Assembly (NCBI RefSeq): GCF_039555335.1
Contig: NC_092629.1
Span: 2,613,935 to 2,677,934 of the forward strand
Origin: Amphiura filiformis
Lineage: Eukaryota > Echinodermata > Ophiuroidea > Amphilepidida > Amphiuridae
DNA: 64,000 nt
Reading direction: 5' to 3'
Shown here: positions 22,901 to 34,553 of the stretch, piece after piece
How the letters are laid out: every line of letters begins with the position of its first letter
Position numbering within the stretch: the stretch's first letter is position 1
The notes under the pieces: model-generated
What the model saw: the letters and a program-made list of their open reading frames with translations, nothing else
What the model was told of the DNA's origin: nothing
Databases searched by the model: none
Translations under genes and position numbers: made by a program

Positions 22901-23327
22901 TTGATATAGTATTGGAACTCCCAATTCTGTTTAGGAAAGCAAAGCAATGGTATAGATTTGATTTGCCAATAAAAAGTTCTACGTATTCTGCTTGATTTAC
23001 TAAGAAGACTGTACATTGTACATAGATAAGAACATAGCATAAAATAAGGCGACCATGACTACTTCATTTCATTGTTGTTGTTTTTTTTGCTCCCTGTTTT
23101 TGCCTGTATTTCACTTTTGCTTTGATTGGATCAGATCGGTATTGTATCACAAAATATTATATTGGGTGTCGATATTTTCCAGAATTCATCAGGGATCGTT
23201 TTTTGTATTAATATAAATTTGCTGAATACCAATAGTAGTGATTAAAAACATCATTTAAACAAAATAGAGTTTAAGGTAGATCATAAAGTGGTAAAACCAT
23301 ATTTATGTCTCATCCATCATCTTAATT

Positions 23328-23395
<68 letters not shown>

Positions 23396-26300
23396 CCTTT
23401 CCGATATGACCTCATCACCAGACAGTGACGCCGTTACATTATTTGTACTTACCCCTCCGCCACCAGCTGTAATCTCATGCTGCCATGTATCCAAGTCAAA
23501 GGTATCGAAGTTGTCTTCGAATATGAGGCCATTACACGGTTTCTTCGTGAGGTCACATGACACTTCACATGGGTATTTGTTGCAGGAATCTGGAATAAAA
23601 TATATAATTAAATATGTCTTTTCAGTACATTCCGAAAGGCTTTGCGATTAAAACCAGGAATACGTTGCGTCGATGCGCATAATCATCACTGCGCACGTTT
23701 GACTGAGTGTACAGTGCCAAAGTGCTTATCGAAATTTAGGGTGTCTCGTTTCAAGGCTCCGGGAATTTGCCGCAAATGGGCAACAAACAATATGAGGAGA
23801 GTCCAGGTGTAATACAACAACATTAGTTGGGAGTGGTTAAGGTATTGGAAAAATAAGCATTTGCATGTACATACAATTAAAGGAGCACTTCGTAATCCAC
23901 AGCCTCGTGCCCCACTTTAGATTTTGTTTTAATAATATCGAAATTAACAAGAAGGAATGCATATATCCAGCATTATCAAGAGGATATTCAGCTATCATAG
24001 TATTTCATTTGATTACAAAACATTTGCAGACCTGACTTTCCACATGTATCGCCACATTAGATTGTGTATGTTTTCTTGTGTGATAATATAATATTAAATC
24101 TACTACAGCACATACCAGATAAAATAAATTAAATCAAGTACATTTTGGACATATATCGCTCATTTTTCCAAATGACAAATTTTGAATTTACCCAATAATA
24201 CCAAAGCATAAAAACACAATGATAAAAGCAAGCACACCAACATGGTAAAATGTAACCGAACTAAACCGGCACATAAACGCGTAATAACCCAGGAGAGGAG
24301 AAATGTACCAGCCCTGGCACTCAGGAAGACAACAGCATTGATGAAAATTTGAGCATTATGAATAGGTCAGGGTATTAATTAGCAAGTTAGTGCGCCTCCA
24401 TGAAATCTTTTATGGTAGGAGCCTTGATGATAAAATATTATGCAGAACCACACCTGTGTGATCCAAGGCCTCTCTTTTATCTATTGACCTCAAACAAAGG
24501 ATTTCCCACTATTATAAAACCGTCTTTGACCTAATTCAACACATTTAAATGAGGTGCAAAGGTACTGGCTTACTAATATGCATGAGCGAACTGCATACGA
24601 CTATTACCTTGCTCAATGACCTTATGGATTTAAAAGCACCGGCCCTGGAAACAACATGATAAGAGCGAATATTTCCGGGCAAGGAGCAATAGACATAAGA
24701 GCGCACACCACCAAATCCCTCCGCGCCCGATGTAATGTGGATGAGTTCCGATAAAATCTTTTTAGAGGTATTTGGACCTTTCTGTGGACTTGTAAGGAAA
24801 AAGAAAAGCATTTTATAGCTTAAATAAAAAGTTAAGACCCAAAATGTTGCAAAACACAATTTTTGAATAAAGTAGGCCCGCGGATTGAAGAATGGCCAGA
24901 AACGTTTTTTGAGGGTAGAAAATGGTGATGGCGCTGTATAAACGCATATATCCTGAAAATCAATCACAATTCTACCCATACATTGAAGCATATATTAAAT
25001 TTTTATCGATTTGCAATCAATTGGTAGTATTTTTTCTAGTCAATTTGTTGCCGGAAAGGTCTAAAATCGCGCAAAGAAATGGCGTGTTTTCACGTGTGTT
25101 TCAATGGGACGCCATAATACAGACAAATTGACAGCCCAATCTCTAGTGTGACCAGAACATTATATGATCATTTATAGTTATTTATTCTTTATTCATTCAA
25201 AAACACAAAGAATGGAAACACGAACCCCAGGACAGGGTTTGCGTCCATGCAAGGTAAACATCAAAAAACGGCAGCACAAAGTACACTTATATAAAACACA
25301 GTTTATCAAAAAGCAAGGAAAATAGATAACCTGAAAGCCTGGAAATTGCATGTATGAAGCAGAAGAAAGGGAAATCCTGCGGAGGAGGAGCTCAGCATTT
25401 TATGTAGGAACAATTCTCCCAAACAGCAATATGCTGCGCATTCCAGATGGTATAGCTTGAAAGGAGGGCGAGCTGACTGAGCTCCTTCTTCAAAGGTTTG
25501 ACTTTCTTCTTGCTGACCTGTAAGATTGATTTTAGACGTTGTTCGTTTTGGTGAGTTCAGAGCGATTTTTAATTTATTTTTTAAAAGAAATAAAAGAACC
25601 ACTTTTTAGCGGGAGTTTTTGTAAGTTACAGAGCAGAGCTGAGGTTGTGAAAGGGTTGAAAGACTACAACATTATGGCATAAACAAGAATAATTATGTTC
25701 GTTTTGGCTGTTCCATTTACCTACGTTCACGTGTCACCACAGTGATACTGTATTAATGTAGTCCATACAGGACCAACGCAATATTTAGCACCATAATCAA
25801 CGCCGTCAGGCGTTGGTCCTTACAAATCCGTTCGCTACCCCCAGCAGTGCACCTCATTATAATAAACAGTGACCAAAACCTAACCAGTCGATAAGTTACG
25901 TCATGAATCCAAATATGGAAAATAGCCCCGCCCATCATTCGGGCCATCATTCAACCGCATCTATTACATAACTGGGACTCTCAAGTCATCTCAAGTACTT
26001 GGTATCCCAATCGATTGATTTTGATAATGCAATCAAAGCACTACAAACTTTTGAGGTCGCTTACCAGTGCATGGAAATAGTAGATATCTACTATTTCCAT
26101 GACCAGTGTGAATCGGGCTGGTATGAATTAAATGAAAGTTTTTTGTTGCTATATCAGTGCAGAGATAATAACCTAATCAGTGTTACAAAAAGTCATTTGT
26201 ATGATTCTAGGTTTGTTTTCTTTTTTTATTTAATATTGTCACATTTGTCGATAGGCCTAACCGTGATACCATTAAAAAGCTAAAAGAACATCAATTCTAC

Positions 26301-29300
26301 ACACCGTTTATTTGGAACTGAACTTTGATTTATTAAAGTCATAATGTACGATCTTATAATAATATGAATTTGGTTAATTTTTTTCAAACCTGATTTTATG
26401 GCATATTTGTAATGTATACACATGTTACAACTTGCATCTAAATGGAATCAGCCAAATTTGTTGTGTTTGTAGGTAAACAGAGTAAAGTTCGACATAAAGT
26501 CATAATTCAAGAATTATGACTTTACGGTCCTTCTATATAGAACTGCGTGTTAAACGGCCAAAATAACAAGCAGTGTTTACCTCGTTATTTCAGTTCAAAA
26601 TGGACAGAAACCATTCCCGATAATTAGGGCTTATTACTGGTATTATTTCAGCATTTTGAATATATAATGACAAATCTAAAATTTGAAGAAATCGTACATT
26701 AAGCCTTTAACACCTAACTGGAAATAACAGAGTGAGTAAAATAAAATTAAAGGCGATACAACTCGCAAGTAGGCCTACTGTTGAATGTGTTGATATTTCA
26801 AATGCATGTGAAAAAAAAAGGAACGGAAAAATCACAGTATATTTCTTTAATCCCAAAGGCATGAAAGGGCCTGTGATTACTATTTGAATTTAGGGTTTTG
26901 ATTTAAACTATTTTAATATCAAATCTTTAAAAAACAACATGGTCTTCTCGTTTTAACCGAGGGGCATGGGATTCATCACTTTTAACTACGTCATTCACGT
27001 CATTTACTCCCTCCGTTGATAGTAATACTTTCGTGGTCTTTGTTTATTTCAAAGTTACAAACAAGAAAAGACAAGACAAGACAAAATTTTAAAAAGTACA
27101 CTGCTTTCATCGTTTTTCAATTTTTGGCAGCCGTCTGTTTGTTTGTATGAGGCGAGGTCCAAAAGAGAAACACTGCAAAATCTAAATCTAAATGTTTATA
27201 GGCCTAATTTGCCATATTTGGTAGAGATACAGTACTTAAAGAGCTAAGGGAACGTTCATAAATACTTGGGGCTGGAAAATTTTGATTTCGGTATGTCAAA
27301 ACTTTTTTGACCCCCTACATATGTTAAACTTTTAGAACCACTTTTTTTATAGATTCAAAATTTTTGGATCCCTTTTTTCAAAAAACACCCGTTTTAGGCC
27401 TACTTATGAATTCCAAGGGGTCATAGATCAAAAACCATAGGTCGCAGAAAAATGTTACGATTGACGTTTTTGATCCAAACATCCATCTTAGTAAACTGAT
27501 ACATTTTTTATTTGAAAATATTGAGTAGCAGTAACCTTGCCACTCTAATAACATTGGCGTAGTAGAATAGTTATAACAATTTTGGCAAATAATTGCAAAT
27601 CCCTTTAACTTCCCACGTGCGAAGAAGAAAAAGGCATCAAGTGCAATGGCAGCCATTTTAAAACCTTGGATTTGACCATTTTAGGGGACAAATCTATTAT
27701 CGAAAGAGAATAAGCCAGATGTGCAAACATATCCATTCCAATCGTTAAATGTCATTTAAACTTTAGAATGTAAAAATGTTACACAAGGCAGCTATTGAAC
27801 TAATGCCTTTTGGAAACAAACTCTTGAAATATTGTGTTAGTAAAGAAAGTGAATAGGCCTACTTCACTTTAATAGGAATTGGACTAAACTACAAATCAAG
27901 TAAATGACTACATTTTATGGCGCTGTCGACATTGACATTTTAAAGAAAATTAACACAAATTGGTGCTGACTGGAAAATAAAGCTCTTCCCATATCCTATC
28001 GGAAAACCATGTCCATGTAAAAAACTTGTAACTCCCTTCGCCTGTTGGCGGGTAACTTCTTGAATTCCTAGTTTATTCGAAGCATGCAAAATAGCGGCGT
28101 CATCCATTTTTATATTATTGTAAAACAAATAAAAATAACTGAGGCCTAATGATAAAATGAAACGATGGCCACCCCCCCCCCAAAAAAAACCCTGTATAAT
28201 GTGCGCAACCTACAAAGTGAAGAACTTAAAAAAGAACATTTCAGCCCGAATCACGGGTCAAATAATCGCCAAGTATCTTCTTAACCATTGATTTATATGG
28301 GACAGGAATAGAGGTTATCCATGTTCTATAAGCTGCATGTCCTATCAACGACTGCTATACCTTGTTTAGGACATTCTAAAGAAGTACCTGCATGCACAAC
28401 CATGACTGTTTCAAAATAGCCCGCCAAAGTCATGCAGGTAACTCCGAGGTCGTGCATTGAATTAGTTTGAATAAGGAATACTACGGGAACCAGTACCTTT
28501 TGTTAGAAGTCACACATGAGTGAAGTGGATAACCTCTATTATCAAAAGTGCCGGGGAAAATCTTCAATAGTTGCCCAATTGCCTACCACCTCGCGGGTTT
28601 AGTAACCCTGTGAAGAAGTAAAATCAGATCAATGCTCATTCACGTGGATGATGAACATTGATCGCGATTGAAGAGGACATAGATAAATTGAATGAATGAA
28701 TGGACATGATTATCGATATTGTTACGCAATAGTGGTGTTAGATCCGAAGGCAAGTCTAATCTGATTGGCTAAATATCGTCAGTAGCTGTCAGTAGGCGTG
28801 GTTAGTCAGTTTGACATTTCCCTTGACTTTCCAAGGGAGGATATGTCGGATCTATAAGGACCAACGCCTGACGGCGTTGATTATAGTACTAAATATTGCG
28901 TTGGTCCTGTATGGACTATATTAATGAAATGTTACGAAAAGACCAATGCAGCATGGCAAACTAAACCAGGACTGAACTTGTAAACGTGACACAAGCAAAG
29001 AAGTTGTGTACTTCTTATTCATTTCAGATATTTACCAATTAAACAAATTCTTATCGCAATTAAAATTTAGTATGGTTTAATCTTTAGTATAGGATTGAAT
29101 AAAATGTTCATGACAGCATAAAGTAATTGAAAAGTTATGTTGACTACAACCATACAACCCAATTGGTATGATCGTGTCACAAGGACCTTGGCCAATGTTG
29201 ACTCTACTTCTGATAAATGTCTGTCTTTGTCAGTGGGATAATTGGTATACATTGTATGCAATGTAATGTAGGTGAACGGTTCCGAGGTACGTAAGCAGGC

Positions 29301-32085
29301 TACCAAGTGAGCCCCTGGGTTGCTTATTGCTCGAAGTAGGACACAATTGGTTGGATTATATATAATTTTGCAGAGATTCTTGGTTTGAGGCTTTGAGGTC
29401 CACCACGCATATCCCTGGACATATACAACAAAAGCTGTCACTATAAGCAGGGCTATTACTATAAGTGGACATTTAAAATGAGAATTCATTCAAGAGCAAT
29501 GAGAATTGAAAATTTTCTCATTTCTATGAAACTTTCAACTCTGTGGGGCTGGTCGGACCATGCTATACCAATTATCTTAACATTTCTCGTTTTAAACAAT
29601 GCGAAAGGTTGTTTACACGTTTTATTTTGCATTCATTGAATGAGAAAGCATGCCCACATGGTTAAAAGGTTCATAGAAATGCGAACATTTTCAATTCTCA
29701 TAATTGTGTCCAATTCTCATCGCTTTTGAAAGAATTCTCATTATAAATGTCCACTAGTGTGTAACAGCAGTGTAATTAGTGACCATTGTTCACGTAATGT
29801 GGAATAATGATTGTAACATGGAGATATCAATATTTTGTCTGACCAACAAGGTCCTAAATGGCCTACAATTGCAAGGTGTCCTTTCAGTGGTAAAGTTAGA
29901 TTAAAAAATTCCTGATTGGGAGGTGTTACCAACAGATGTAACCCTTGGCCTTCCACTTCTGTGACCTTTTGGTCCCCAAAAACTTTGAACTTGTCATGTT
30001 TTAATATGGGATTAAGTAAACAATGACCACTGATGTGAATAATGATTTTTTATTGATTAACACATGTTTTGACCTCCTCTAAATTCACAAAACAAGAAGA
30101 AGAATCCAACGAGAGCTGAAAACATTTCCTTACATGGACACTTCCAAGTAGAATTTTGCTGCAACTTTCAAATCTTGGGTTACTTTCATTTAAATGTAAG
30201 CTGCGTACATATAGTTTGTCTCGCAAATGTTTTTCAAGTTGTTTTGATTGTATGTTGTTGCTTTGGTGGGGGGGTTGGGGTTTTTTTGGGGGTTGTTTTT
30301 TTTTTTTTTTTTTTTTTTGAAAACTACTCAATTTACTAAGTGAGAAGTTTTAAGTAATGGGTAGACTTTTCTCTATAATTTAAGAATGTTTATAATAAGA
30401 GTGCAAGGTAATATACAAATGAGCTGATCATAAAACTATATTTCCTTTCACCTCGAGTTAGATAGTGACGTCAGCGCCTTTTAGTAGCGTAGCCAGGGGG
30501 ACTGCCCCACCCATACGGGACATCATGCCTCACTCTTGTCCTTGTTATGTTCATTTTTAGACATGGGCATGTAACTCGTGCTACACTTTTTGGGCATCCT
30601 TGTAACATACTTCATCGATAGAGTATGGACACTGCCAAATGGGAAGGAATAAACACTAGGTCTTGGGCCTGGTTTGGCAAAATATGAGAGTTGCCATTAA
30701 ACTTTGGCGAAATGGGACGTCCTTGAATTCCAACAACTTTTAAACTTGAAGGGAAGCAACATTATTCAAACAATGACCTCTCTGTTAGTCAACATAATTG
30801 GCCAAACAAATTCCGCGTTTGCTAATGTTGGCAATATCAAAATGTTTATAAAAAGAAAAGCCTTGTTTTTGTCAAAAATAACACACATTTGACTACACAT
30901 TATAAATAAACTATAACTTTTCAGCCCAACAAAGGTAGTTTGTATGAGCTGAATGTTTGTGTTCTACTACTATTCTAAAAGGCAACACTCTCCATTCTTT
31001 AATTCCCGAGATAATTTTAATACATAACAATACCTTATTTCAGCCTCTTATTTCCTTTAATAAACCGACTCATTTTCAGCCAATAACTCACTCACTGTAG
31101 ACCATTGATTTTATGCTAATGATGTTACGTAATCAATTGTGCTGTTTATGTGATCATACTTCATAGACATATGTAATGAAAGTATTTGCTTGCTTGCAAA
31201 AAACATGGTATCTCGTTCTACAGTTTGTCCGCCCAAACAGATGGAAACGAATTTAAGTAATGAATACATAACAAAATAAAAAGAACCATGAAAAACAATA
31301 TAGAATATGTACATTTCAATGTTCCTTGAGCTATTTATTGAACAAAAAGCATGAAATAAGACTTTGATAAAGATGTGCAAAGGAGATCCAAAATGTAAGA
31401 GGACTTAATTTAAAGAGCATGATAATCTCTTCCATATTTGCTATTGTGTCACTTGTTGTTTAAAAGTCCTCAGCATTTTTCACATTTTGAGTCATGTCCC
31501 TGTTTGCGTGGCAATGCCCACCTACAATTTGACCCATTTGTGACAATGTTTGTCTAATTTGTTCCACGCAGTCGACTTGCCCTCCCCCCCCCCCCATCCG
31601 TATAAAATTCTGGCTACGCTACTGGTGCCTTTGCGCCACAGGCGTGCCAACAAACCGCCCTTGTACGCGTGTCTCAGGCAGTCCAGCCAACGCTCAGTGG
31701 GATTTGGTTACAAGAGATTCAATACTGATATCAGGGAAATGTGCACCTGCGTCACTGCGAACTCGAGGTGAAGTGTAAGATCTATAAAAAATGTTACATT
31801 ATATATTAGCCCGAAACCGAACTATAAATGTATACCAAAATAGGTTTCACTTTAGTACGTACCTCCACGACGGGGTGGTTCACTTGTGTCGTCAGTAACA
31901 GGGTCGCTGGTCACCGGGAGGCTGGTCCCCGTGGGGCTGGTCCCTGTGTGGCTGGTCCTCGGGGAGCTGGTCTCCTGCTTTAGCAAGCTTGCAACAGCAA
32001 TAAGACCGGCAGCTAACGCAATCACTAGAGCCAAGATGCTCAGAATAATCGGTCCCAGGTTACTTGAGCCTCTAGATTTACCCAT
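16901..32085 (-). CDS. Gene A: membrane-anchored GH16 beta-1,3-glucanase / glucan-recognition protein (10 exons)
   Basis: Coding exons, 5' to 3', are 32085-31863, 23589-23453, 22926-22852, 22361-22301, 21172-20990, 20551-20474, 20056-19939, 18728-18654, 18114-17970 and 17131-16901. They total 1,326 bases (441 residues plus stop), keep frame at every junction and have GT-AG introns. Residues 1-11 are short and basic. Residues 12-35 are a single hydrophobic anchor, probably type II. Residues 36-74 form a Thr/Ser/Pro-rich stalk and 75-95 a four-Cys motif. GH16 occupies about 97-437, with GDWLWPAIWLLP and catalytic E245 and E250 in GEIDIVES. The family hydrolyses or binds beta-1,3-glucan in digestion or antifungal recognition; intact glutamates favour hydrolysis. 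An in-frame upstream ATG at 32220 is not conserved in gene B, so the ATG at 32085 is preferred. Intron 1 is 8.3 kb. Confidence 0.92.
17132..17969. other. Intron 9 of gene A, with the empty site of a MITE present in gene B
   Basis: A T/G homopolymer run lies at about 17283-17302. The bases around 17325-17355 (AAATGAAACATTGCTAGATCC) align with gene B's intron on both sides of the MITE at 43165-43381, so this is the unoccupied version. Confidence 0.7.
18865..19858. mobile_element. Non-autonomous Tc1/mariner-like element in intron 7 of gene A
   Basis: The ends are inverted repeats (CAGGGTGTCCCAAAAAA at the left, TTTTTTTGGGACACCCTG at the right) flanked by TA on both sides. The element is 994 bp. 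No transposase frame is present, and the 119-residue minus-strand frame lacks a DDE pattern. Gene B's homologous intron lacks it. Confidence 0.8.
19878..19900 (-). other. Conserved hairpin after exon 7 donor, gene A copy
   Basis: The sequence CAAGGACCTA-ACC-TAGGTCCTTG (minus strand) makes a 10-base-pair stem with a 3-base loop, 38 bases downstream of the exon 7 splice donor. The same hairpin sits at the same place in genes B and C. Confidence 0.75.
23328..23396. repeat. (TTG)n microsatellite in intron 2 of gene A
   Basis: About 23 uninterrupted TTG units lie 57 bases downstream of the exon 2 splice donor (CAA repeats on the sense strand). Gene B has only about six at the matching place (52661-52677). 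Confidence 0.95.
23590..25758. other. Start of gene A intron 1, nothing recognised
   Basis: Only short frames are present; one of 148 codons at 24545-24991 on the minus strand matches nothing I know. An AT-rich patch at 25170-25320 could be an old retrotransposon 3' end but has no firm signature. Confidence 0.35.
26071..26100. repeat. 30 bp perfect palindrome inside the hAT-like element
   Basis: Arms ATGGAAATAGTAGAT and ATCTACTATTTCCAT meet with no spacer. A direct repeat ACCAGTG flanks it (26063-26069 and 26102-26108). Confidence 0.9.
26495..26524. repeat. Hairpin with 14 bp arms inside the hAT-like element
   Basis: Arms TAAAGTCATAATTC and GAATTATGACTTTA are separated by AA. Confidence 0.9.
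27940..28128 (-). pseudogene. RecQ-like helicase N-terminal fragment
   Basis: A 62-residue frame contains QEVTRQQAKGVTSFLHG, then GYGKSFIFQ. This matches the pattern at the start of RecQ-family DExH helicases: a Q-motif-like RQ-A stretch followed by Walker A P-T-G-x-GKS. The Walker motif here reads PIGYGKS, with the usual Thr replaced by Ile, and residues preceding it appear shortened. The frame then stops. It is a fragment only, captured in or inserted into the hAT-like element. Confidence 0.5.
29464..29755. mobile_element. Short MITE in intron 1 of gene A
   Basis: Inverted ends share AGTGGACATTTA and AATGAGAATTC blocks (24 bases, one mismatch). Inner inverted blocks around TTTCTATGAAAC and GTTCATAGAAAT also pair. 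It is 292 bp, and its superfamily is unknown. Confidence 0.65.
30270..30320. repeat. G/T homopolymer tract
   Basis: Runs of G followed by a run of about 23 T form a low-complexity tract with no coding value. Confidence 0.8.
30483..31623. mobile_element. Possible DNA element with inverted AGTAGCGTAGCCAG ends
   Basis: The 14-base sequence AGTAGCGTAGCCAG at the left is mirrored at the right end. The right end and its flank (for example GTGCCAACAAACCGCCCTTG) also occur in gene B's intron 1 near 53365-53412, so that end pre-dates the A/B duplication. The interior is non-coding. Confidence 0.4.
31919..31975 (-). repeat. Coding minisatellite in the stalk of gene A
   Basis: Four imperfect 15-base units (GGCTGGTCCCCGTGG type on the plus strand) encode successive pentapeptides with a shared TS core, such as TGTSP, TGTSL and PVTSD. 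Gene B lacks this array and has a shorter stalk, so stalk length varies by repeat slippage. Confidence 0.8.
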
Positions 32086-32229
32086 TTTGCTTCCGTCCGT
32101 CTCTCGCTCTCTCAAGTGACAACTTGTGGACAAATTAGCGAGATTCCTAACTTTTATCCAGGTTAACACGCTCCTAAAGCATGAACAACCCTTTTCACTC
32201 TTGCAAGCGTTCGTGTTCATTAATTCTGT

Positions 32230-32302
32230 ACACCAACACGACTAAATGAGACAGGTGGTGATAGAGGGCAAAATGTGCATGATGAGTAAATAGTATATAT
32301 TT
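32230..32302 (-). promoter_or_regulatory. Candidate core promoter of gene A
   Basis: A TATATAC-type box lies at 32293-32300 on the minus strand. Downstream is a block conserved with gene B (CATTTTGCC, then CACCTGTCTCATTTAGTCG at about 32240-32256), which includes a CACCTG E-box. The conserved block ends about 150 bases before the start codon. No transcript evidence is available. Confidence 0.4.
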
Positions 32303-32305
32303 CTA

Positions 32306-33934
32306 ATTTTTCTTGATACAGCTGACGATAAAGAGTGTTTTAATGATGAAAATAAATCGACCTATATGGTGGAGTGTGTGACAAACAATGCTATAGATTA
32401 ACGGACATGCCTGAGGACATTTAGCAAGTCTAAGCAGTATTTTAATGAGTTTTGTGACACATCGCTGCACCAAAAAGGCAACTTTTCAGTTCTTCTTTAG
32501 AGGTGAGATTACCTGATGCAGATCCCATTGAGGTCTGTGCAGTAAGGTAATCTACTTATTTCTCTCTACAGAATCAGAATAGAACGCCATTTGACACGCC
32601 ATAATTATTGAACTGTAATCCCTTCAAAAGTTATTGAAATGTTATTTATCTTTTTGTGATATGGATACTAAAATTGTACCCAAACATTAAAATTACTAAT
32701 TTTTGACATCAGTCTTAATATTTACTAGCGTTGGGTCACAATCGCCTGACATTTGATTATGAATATGAAATTCTCTGGCGAGTAGTGTACTTTTGTGATT
32801 TTTGTAGATACAGACCCCGGGATACCGACCTACATAAGTTTATTTCATGTTTAACACGGTTTAAAGACCTTTTAACACGTTTTAACGACCTTTAATGATC
32901 TTTTTGCTGATTATCAAACTACAACAAGTTTAATAGAATTATATATTCATAATTTCCATGATTATTCTCTACACGAATTAAACTATCTTTAATCAGGGGT
33001 AAAGCTTTTGTATTTAATAGTAGTAGATATATAGATTGATTCACCTCTGTTTAAATTATGTCTTTACCATTTGTTTTTAAATCCTTTTTGTGTCCTAGAT
33101 TTTAATACTCTCAGTTTGTTTTACTTTATATGTATTTTATTGTTGCTACATATTTTATACATGTATCATTTGCCTTTCTAAGTGTGATTAAAGCCATATT
33201 ATAATATTTTCTAAGAAGTACGCCCTCAATATTTTTAAACAAATTCTTTTGGTTTAACGATTGTTATGTACTTTAGTAAACTAACATACCCTGCAAAATC
33301 AAGACTTGATGTGCTGTAGTTTTGTCAAAATCCGAGATTTTGAATAAACCGTAGGAACCGTCGGTTTATTACTACGATTAATCGAACGCGTACACGAAGC
33401 TACACGATGTTCATAACACAGTACGTACATGACGTGCGAGCAGCCGTGACATATCAAAAGAACAGACACGACACACGTTCGAATGAGTGGCTCGCATTAG
33501 CGACATATGCACTGGTATTAAATATCGATTTTCTTTGTATTGCCTCGTATGTTTGGGCCCAAATTAAAAGAGGACAAATCTGACAGTGAAAACTAACATT
33601 TTAAATAAACAAAATACGATTCTATTTCTTATGGAAATGTTTTAGTATGGCTTTAATGTGAATGAACTGGCTGAGTAAAACATATTCAAAAGCAACAACC
33701 GTAGGCCTATCCATAAAAGCATATTTGCGATAACGTCAACAAGTATTCACCCAATCCTCAATTATGGATATATTGAAACGTAAACAAGTCTTCTCTATCC
33801 CATTGACATTACTGTGAATAGGAGAAATACAGCAACACCGGAATTGCATACTGCAAGTAATCCAGATAATCAGGTTCATCCCAGAAAAAAAAAAACACTT
33901 TCCTTACCAGAACCATACTTGGCACATAATGTTA
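32306..33934. other. Upstream flank of gene A, with a repeat block shared with gene B
   Basis: Bases 32841-32910 contain three tandem variants of TTTAACACGGTTTAAAGACC. Gene B has the same block at 54300-54368. Duplicated upstream DNA is alignable for at least 800 bases. Farther out (33000-33934) nothing was recognised. Confidence 0.5.
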
Positions 33935-34553
33935 CTTGGCGCGTCAAATTTCAGGATAATAATGAGAAAAATAAAATCTATTATGTTATACCAAAACCTC
34001 ATCAACAATGAAAAAATCAGGGGGATGATATTGTCGATTGGGTTACGGACCTTTAACAAATGTGCACAATAAAAAATTGGTAATACCTTAAACCGACTAA
34101 CCATGTGACTAATTGTAGAACAGCATCCAAGAGGTTGGGTGTACACTCGGTAAGTAATACATATTCATGGATTGACCCGTTTGAGAATTTGGCCGCCATT
34201 TTGGACTCAAGTACACTTTTTTAGTGGCCCATAGATCTATTTTGATCATCATGCTTCAATGAACATACAAGCACCTTTGAAGTTTTAGATGTTGTATTCT
34301 ATGAACAAAATGACACATGGATTCATTGTGTCCTTCATCTTTTTTTTTCAAAGGTAGTCATAATAGAGTTTGGTAATTTTGAGTCACATGGTTAGTCGGT
34401 CTAATGCATTACCAAATTTTTGTTGTGCACATTTGTTAAAGGTCCGTAACCCAATCGACAATATCATCCCCCTGATTTTTTTCATTGTTGATGAGGTTTT
34501 GGTACCACATAATGATTATATTTTTCTCATTATTGAAATTTGACGCTCCAAGT
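33935..34553. repeat. Foldback element with roughly 175 bp inverted arms
   Basis: Bases 33935-34110 are repeated inverted at 34382-34553, including TTACGGACCTTTAACAAATG and CCATGTGACT blocks, around a 271-base centre. The left flank (33840-33935) has an inverted relative at about 39735-39810 (TGTGCCAAGTATGGTTCTGG), so this is a dispersed family. Confidence 0.8.

Larger units (their letters stand above)
25759..28918. mobile_element. hAT-like DNA transposon, non-autonomous, 3,160 bp, in intron 1 of gene A
   Basis: Terminal inverted repeats of about 64 bases begin TAGTCCATACAGGACCAACG and differ at only two or so positions in the part compared. An 8-base direct repeat TATTAATG flanks both ends (25751-25758 and 28919-28926), the target-duplication length of hAT and a few related superfamilies. 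Each terminal repeat holds an inner hairpin CAACGCC-GTCA-GGCGTTG and an inverted copy of GGACCAACGC. No transposase frame is visible. A RecQ-like fragment and two perfect palindromes lie inside. Confidence 0.85.

Noticed and set aside
23303-23563. Minus-strand frame with a long polyasparagine run after GH16 exon 2
   Set aside because: The run is the intronic (TTG)n microsatellite read past the exon 2 donor. A splice site precedes it, and gene B supports splicing.
24545-24991. 148-codon minus-strand frame in intron 1 of gene A
   Set aside because: No recognisable motif; probably a repeat-derived chance frame.
29067-29489. 140-codon minus-strand frame with a hydrophobic N-terminus
   Set aside because: It has no recognised domain, no paralog, and its 5' end runs into a MITE. 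A chance frame is more likely.
32086-32220. Upstream in-frame ATG of gene A that would add 45 residues before the anchor
   Set aside because: The matching region of gene B has no ATG, and the conserved start has better context. It is kept only as an alternative.
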